A stretch of 47,346 nucleotides of DNA, from the NCBI GenBank assembly GCA_026989535.1, contig JALSJD010000217.1, forward strand, positions 1-47,346. The letters are read 5' to 3'. Below the pieces are notes generated by a model. That model saw only the letters and a program-made list of their open reading frames with translations, was not told the DNA's origin and did not search any database. Positions 44,907 to 47,346 of the stretch are shown one piece after another. This DNA comes from Cyclobacteriaceae bacterium (GTDB lineage: Bacteria; Bacteroidota; Bacteroidia; Cytophagales; Cyclobacteriaceae). Positions within the stretch are counted from its first letter, which is position 1. The number at the start of each line of letters is the position of its first letter. The translations under genes and the position numbers were made by a program.

Positions 44907-44951
44907 TATTCATGAATAATCTATTATGAATCCCAACTGACTATCACCTAG
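44901..44951 (+). repeat. Diverged copy of the 27-kb element end
   Basis: Matches the right end of the 27044-27269 element (minus strand, 27269 to 27219) at 42 of 51 positions, including ATTCATGAATAATCTATTA. It forms the exact boundary of the IS110 remnant. Confidence 0.7.
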
Positions 44952-45017
44952 ATTGAGCGATTCACTAAAGCGATAAGCCTGCCTGGATTGGCAGACAGGC
45001 ACTAATGTACTGAGTTA

Positions 45018-45035
45018 CCCCGATGAAAATCGGGG
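45018..45035. other. Hairpin with GAAA tetraloop
   Basis: CCCCGAT-GAAA-ATCGGGG is a perfect 7-bp stem with a GNRA loop. It lies in the gene-free stretch between the IS110 remnant and the DeoR-type gene. No T-tract follows, so its role is unclear. Confidence 0.45.
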
Positions 45036-45188
45036 CCAAAAATACTCGCAATAGTTGCTGTGTTTTTCTGTACACTTTTAATTCTCAGTCTCTTAGCACT
45101 TCTCATCTCTACTAAATCGCCCAATTTAGGTATAAACATCCTCATCGCAAAAACAAATTGCATTTTCACCAATTGCTTAAAAGTTTTT

Positions 45189-45962
45189 TTATGCGATAAC
45201 AACCTTAATACCTAAATTCTCCAGTGCATTTTTTTTGTCTTTACTAATTTCATTGTCTGTTATTAAAATATCAATTTTTGAAACAGGACAAATGTAAGCA
45301 AGGCTTCTTTTAAAAAGTTTGCTTGAGTCGGCCAATACAATAACTTGGTTAGACATATCAATCATAGTACTGTTTAAATGAGCCTCTTCAATGTTTGGTG
45401 TGGTTAATCCAAAATCTATATCCAGTCCATCTACTCCCAAAAACAGTTTGTCGCAGTAGTAGTTTCTAAAGCTCTTTTCGGCAGGAGTGCCAATAAGCGA
45501 AAATGATTTTTTTCTAAGAAACCCTCCTGGAATAATAACATTGATATTACTATTTTTAGACAGTTGGTTAGCAATATTAAGGGCATTCGTAATCACGGTT
45601 AGTTCCTTATGATCCGCAAGATTCCTTACCAGCTCCATTGCCGTAGTTCCTGAGTCAATCATTATGGTATCTTGTTCATTCACAAATTCTGAAGCTTTTG
45701 CCCCTATCAACTTTTTTGCCTCAATATGGATTTTGTCTTTTTCCGAAATAGGGTAATCAATGCCAACAGGATCTAATTTTAAAGCCCCCCCCCTTGCTCT
45801 TATTAGTACATTTTTTTGTTCTAGCTGCGATAAATCATTTCTAATAGTTACGGCACTTACTTTAAACATATTGCTCAATTCACTCACACTTACTTTACCC
45901 TTTAGATTGAGTTCATTAATAATAATTGACCTGCGCTCAACAGTTGATTTGTTCCCATGCAT
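45189..45962 (-). CDS. DeoR/GlpR-family transcriptional regulator
   Basis: A 257-residue regulator. The N-terminal DeoR helix-turn-helix (about residues 5-58: ERRSIIINELNLKGKVSVSELSNMFKVSAVTIRNDLSQLE, then the RARGGALK wing) precedes a sugar-phosphate sensor domain (about 75-230) with IMIDSGTTAMELVRNL, VITNALNIANQL, VIIPGGFLRKKSFSLIG and KLFLGVDGLDIDFGLTTPNIEEA. I start it at 45962 (MHGNKSTVERR) because DeoR proteins are about 250-260 residues. The frame extends 27 codons upstream without family similarity. It is divergent from a broken DUF4832 gene, so it may have controlled this sugar-utilisation locus. Confidence 0.9.
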   Translation of the reverse strand: MHGNKSTVERRSIIINELNLKGKVSVSELSNMFKVSAVTIRNDLSQLEQKNVLIRARGGALKLDPVGIDYPISEKDKIHIEAKKLIGAKASEFVNEQDTIMIDSGTTAMELVRNLADHKELTVITNALNIANQLSKNSNINVIIPGGFLRKKSFSLIGTPAEKSFRNYYCDKLFLGVDGLDIDFGLTTPNIEEAHLNSTMIDMSNQVIVLADSSKLFKRSLAYICPVSKIDILITDNEISKDKKNALENLGIKVVIA

Positions 45963-46211
45963 ATAGATAGAATTTATAATAGTAATTTGGTTTATAAAAG
46001 TAAACAAATTATCTGGAATTGCTGCTTGAGCAATATTCTTCATTAAAAAAGTAGCATTTTAAATGTGCCTTGAATTACTAGATTATCTGTAGGTTTTGTG
46101 ATTTACACTCAAGCATTAAAAAATACCTATTTTTGCAAGGTGAAATGCTGCGTAATACCTACTTTGGTATATGAAATTATAAAAAAGGTTAATTGTAATA
46201 CAGGCAAGTAA

Positions 46212-46960
46212 ATGAGACTTGATAATTTAAAAACAAAAGAAAACGAAACCAAAATAAAAAGATCTAGATTGTCTTTAAAGCTGTTTGTACTCCTCTTTGC
46301 GTTAATGTCCTCTTTTTTGCTAACAGCGCAGCAGCTTCCTGAAAACACCGTAAAAATATACCCCACCGAAAGCCACGAGCTACTGCTTAACCCAGGTATT
46401 GGTTTTACAACCTTCCAACGTTTTAATGGAGATAGCCTTAATCCGGGGATAAATTGGACAGAAGGTTTCCCAATAAAATACCAAGAATTTGATGGTAACT
46501 TAACCAATAAAGACCACCCACAAACTACCATTGCCTATTTTCGTGTGTATTGGAAGTTTTTAGAAACAGCCCCGAGAGTATATAATTGGACAATGTTAGA
46601 TAAAGCATTAAAAACAGCGGAAGAAAGAGGACAGACATTAATGATTCGCATAGCTCCTTATGGAGGTAAAAAAATGAAGATGCACCCGATTGGTACAGAG
46701 AGATTGCCAACGAAAAGAACAAAGAACACCTTAAATGTAAAAAATGGCAAGTTGATGCAGAGCATCCAGCATCCAGCATACCTTAAATATTTTGGAGGTA
46801 TGAGTTAGAAATAGCTATTATTGACCCCGTAGCATACCAACCCCGTGTAAAGCTGGCCATTAAAGGCATAAACAACGATGGGTGGTACTCAATGGGTATA
46901 ATTAAGTGTGATAAAAATGCAAAAGGCTTAACAAAACCGAGCAAATCCAAATTTCCTTAA
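46212..46960 (+). pseudogene. Broken DUF4832 (glycoside-hydrolase-like) secreted protein
   Basis: The intact N-terminal part has a long basic leader plus signal peptide ending LLTAQ, then the family's YPTESHELLLNPGIGFTTFQRF and a TIM-barrel-like start (IAYFRVYWKFLETAPRVYNWTMLDKAL, MIRIAPYGG). Near 46688 one base appears to be missing: the next frame gives DWYREIANEKNKEHLKCKKW. A GCATCCA tandem duplication (46766-46779) then returns the frame to AYLKYFGG. At about 46799 the reading jumps: the next frame reads YELEIAIIDPVAYQPRVKLAIKGINNDGWYSMGII, which looks like the family's C-terminal end. The middle of a ~450-residue protein is therefore missing by deletion. It cannot make an intact protein. 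Confidence 0.75.
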
Positions 46961-47026
46961 TTAGTCACTAAGTTTATAGATAAACATTGATTAGATAAAT
47001 CGCATCATTAAAAAAAATATATTAAA

Positions 47027-47346
47027 ATGAAATTATTCCCATTAAAATATTATGCTAAACTATTAACTGTTTTTGCTGTTTCAGCTTGGCTTATATCCTG
47101 TAATTACAGCTCAAAAGAGCAGTTTAAGGAAGATATACAAACTAAAAAATCAAATCCTAATGGTAGAAATGATGCGTGGAGTTTCGTAGGACCCGGTGGC
47201 GGTGGCGCAATGTTTAATCCTGCTATAAACCCCTCAAACCCTGATAATGTATTTGTTAGTTGCGATATGACAGGCTCTTTTGTTACGTATGATGATGGAA
47301 ATAAATGGAGAATGTTTAACCTGAGAGGGGTAACTAAATTTTATAC
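47027..47346 (+). CDS. Beta-propeller (BNR/GH74-like) lipoprotein, 3' truncated by window edge
   Basis: An open frame from the ATG at 47027 to the right edge (about 106 residues). It has a signal peptide with lipobox LISC (Cys25), a short linker, and then WSFVGPGGGGAMFNPAINPSNPDNVFVSCDMTGSFVTYDDGNKWRMFNLRG (described in pieces). The PGGGGAMFNPAINPSNPDNVFVSC motif and the D-x-G-x-x-W strand are typical of sialidase-like/xyloglucanase-type seven- or eight-bladed propellers. It is probably a surface enzyme or carbohydrate-binding protein. It follows the broken DUF4832 gene by 66 bp on the same strand. Confidence 0.75.
   Translation, partial: MKLFPLKYYAKLLTVFAVSAWLISCNYSSKEQFKEDIQTKKSNPNGRNDAWSFVGPGGGGAMFNPAINPSNPDNVFVSCDMTGSFVTYDDGNKWRMFNLRGVTKFY

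Noticed and set aside
45002-45202. 66-residue ORF on the minus strand between the IS110 remnant and the DeoR-type gene
   Set aside because: It starts at a TTG overlapping the DeoR gene, has no recognisable motif, and runs through a hairpin; likely spurious.
46128-46135. TATTTTTG as promoter -7 of the DUF4832 gene
   Set aside because: The only upstream TTTG is 29 bp away, beyond the normal spacer; matches are expected by chance in this AT-rich DNA.

Overview
The window looks like a chromosomal segment of an AT-rich member of the Bacteroidota, probably Cytophagales-like (inference). The signs are a B-type succinate dehydrogenase with a single five-helix cytochrome b, a TonB-dependent receptor with an N-terminal carboxypeptidase-regulatory domain followed by a DUF4249 lipoprotein, a DUF5686 outer-membrane protein, a START-like protein, an AGMO-like hydroxylase, and promoters of the TTG-N19/20-TAnnTTTG type upstream of sdhC and rpsO. 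Most of the window is housekeeping sequence. No rRNA, tRNA, CRISPR array or complete insertion sequence was recognised.

Layout. 1-8.5 kb: acetate and succinate metabolism. It holds the 3' part of pta, ackA, and on the opposite strand sdhC-sdhA-(four-helix-bundle gene)-sdhB. Upstream of sdhC on the same strand is a large XRE regulator resembling the RamB/ScfR short-chain-fatty-acyl regulators, with a palindromic operator candidate at its start. 8.5-14 kb: a NudL-like Nudix hydrolase, an orphan minimal nucleotidyltransferase, a DUF819 transporter-like protein, a Dabb protein, and a lipoprotein overlapping an alkylglycerol-monooxygenase-like gene. 14-20.4 kb: parE, a DUF1016/YhcG-type PD-(D/E)XK nuclease, parC and a TrmH-family methyltransferase, tightly packed on one strand. 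20.4-28.5 kb: SanA-like protein, DUF5686 protein, M14 peptidase, membrane proteins and MmcQ/YjbR, separated by several inverted-repeat (MITE-like) elements. 28.5-33.3 kb: two ECF sigma-factor loci, one as an operon sigma/membrane protein/Spy-like periplasmic protein, plus a tandem universal stress protein. 33.3-44.2 kb: SerC-like aminotransferase, YheT-like hydrolase, TonB receptor/DUF4249 pair, START-like protein, an LptF/LptG permease with an unusual Lys-rich insert, then rpsO and pnp with clear terminators. 44.2-47.3 kb: a degraded accessory end with an IS110 remnant, a DeoR-type regulator, a broken DUF4832 (glycosidase-like) gene and the start of a beta-propeller lipoprotein.

The points most worth following are: (i) two conserved operons (sdhCAB and parE-parC) each interrupted by one foreign-looking gene; (ii) the RamB-like regulator and its candidate operator beside pta-ackA and sdh; (iii) a perfect 15-bp x 7 tandem array between pta and ackA; (iv) at least four families of short inverted-repeat elements, some with second copies in the window; and (v) the lysine-rich insertion in the LptF/G protein.
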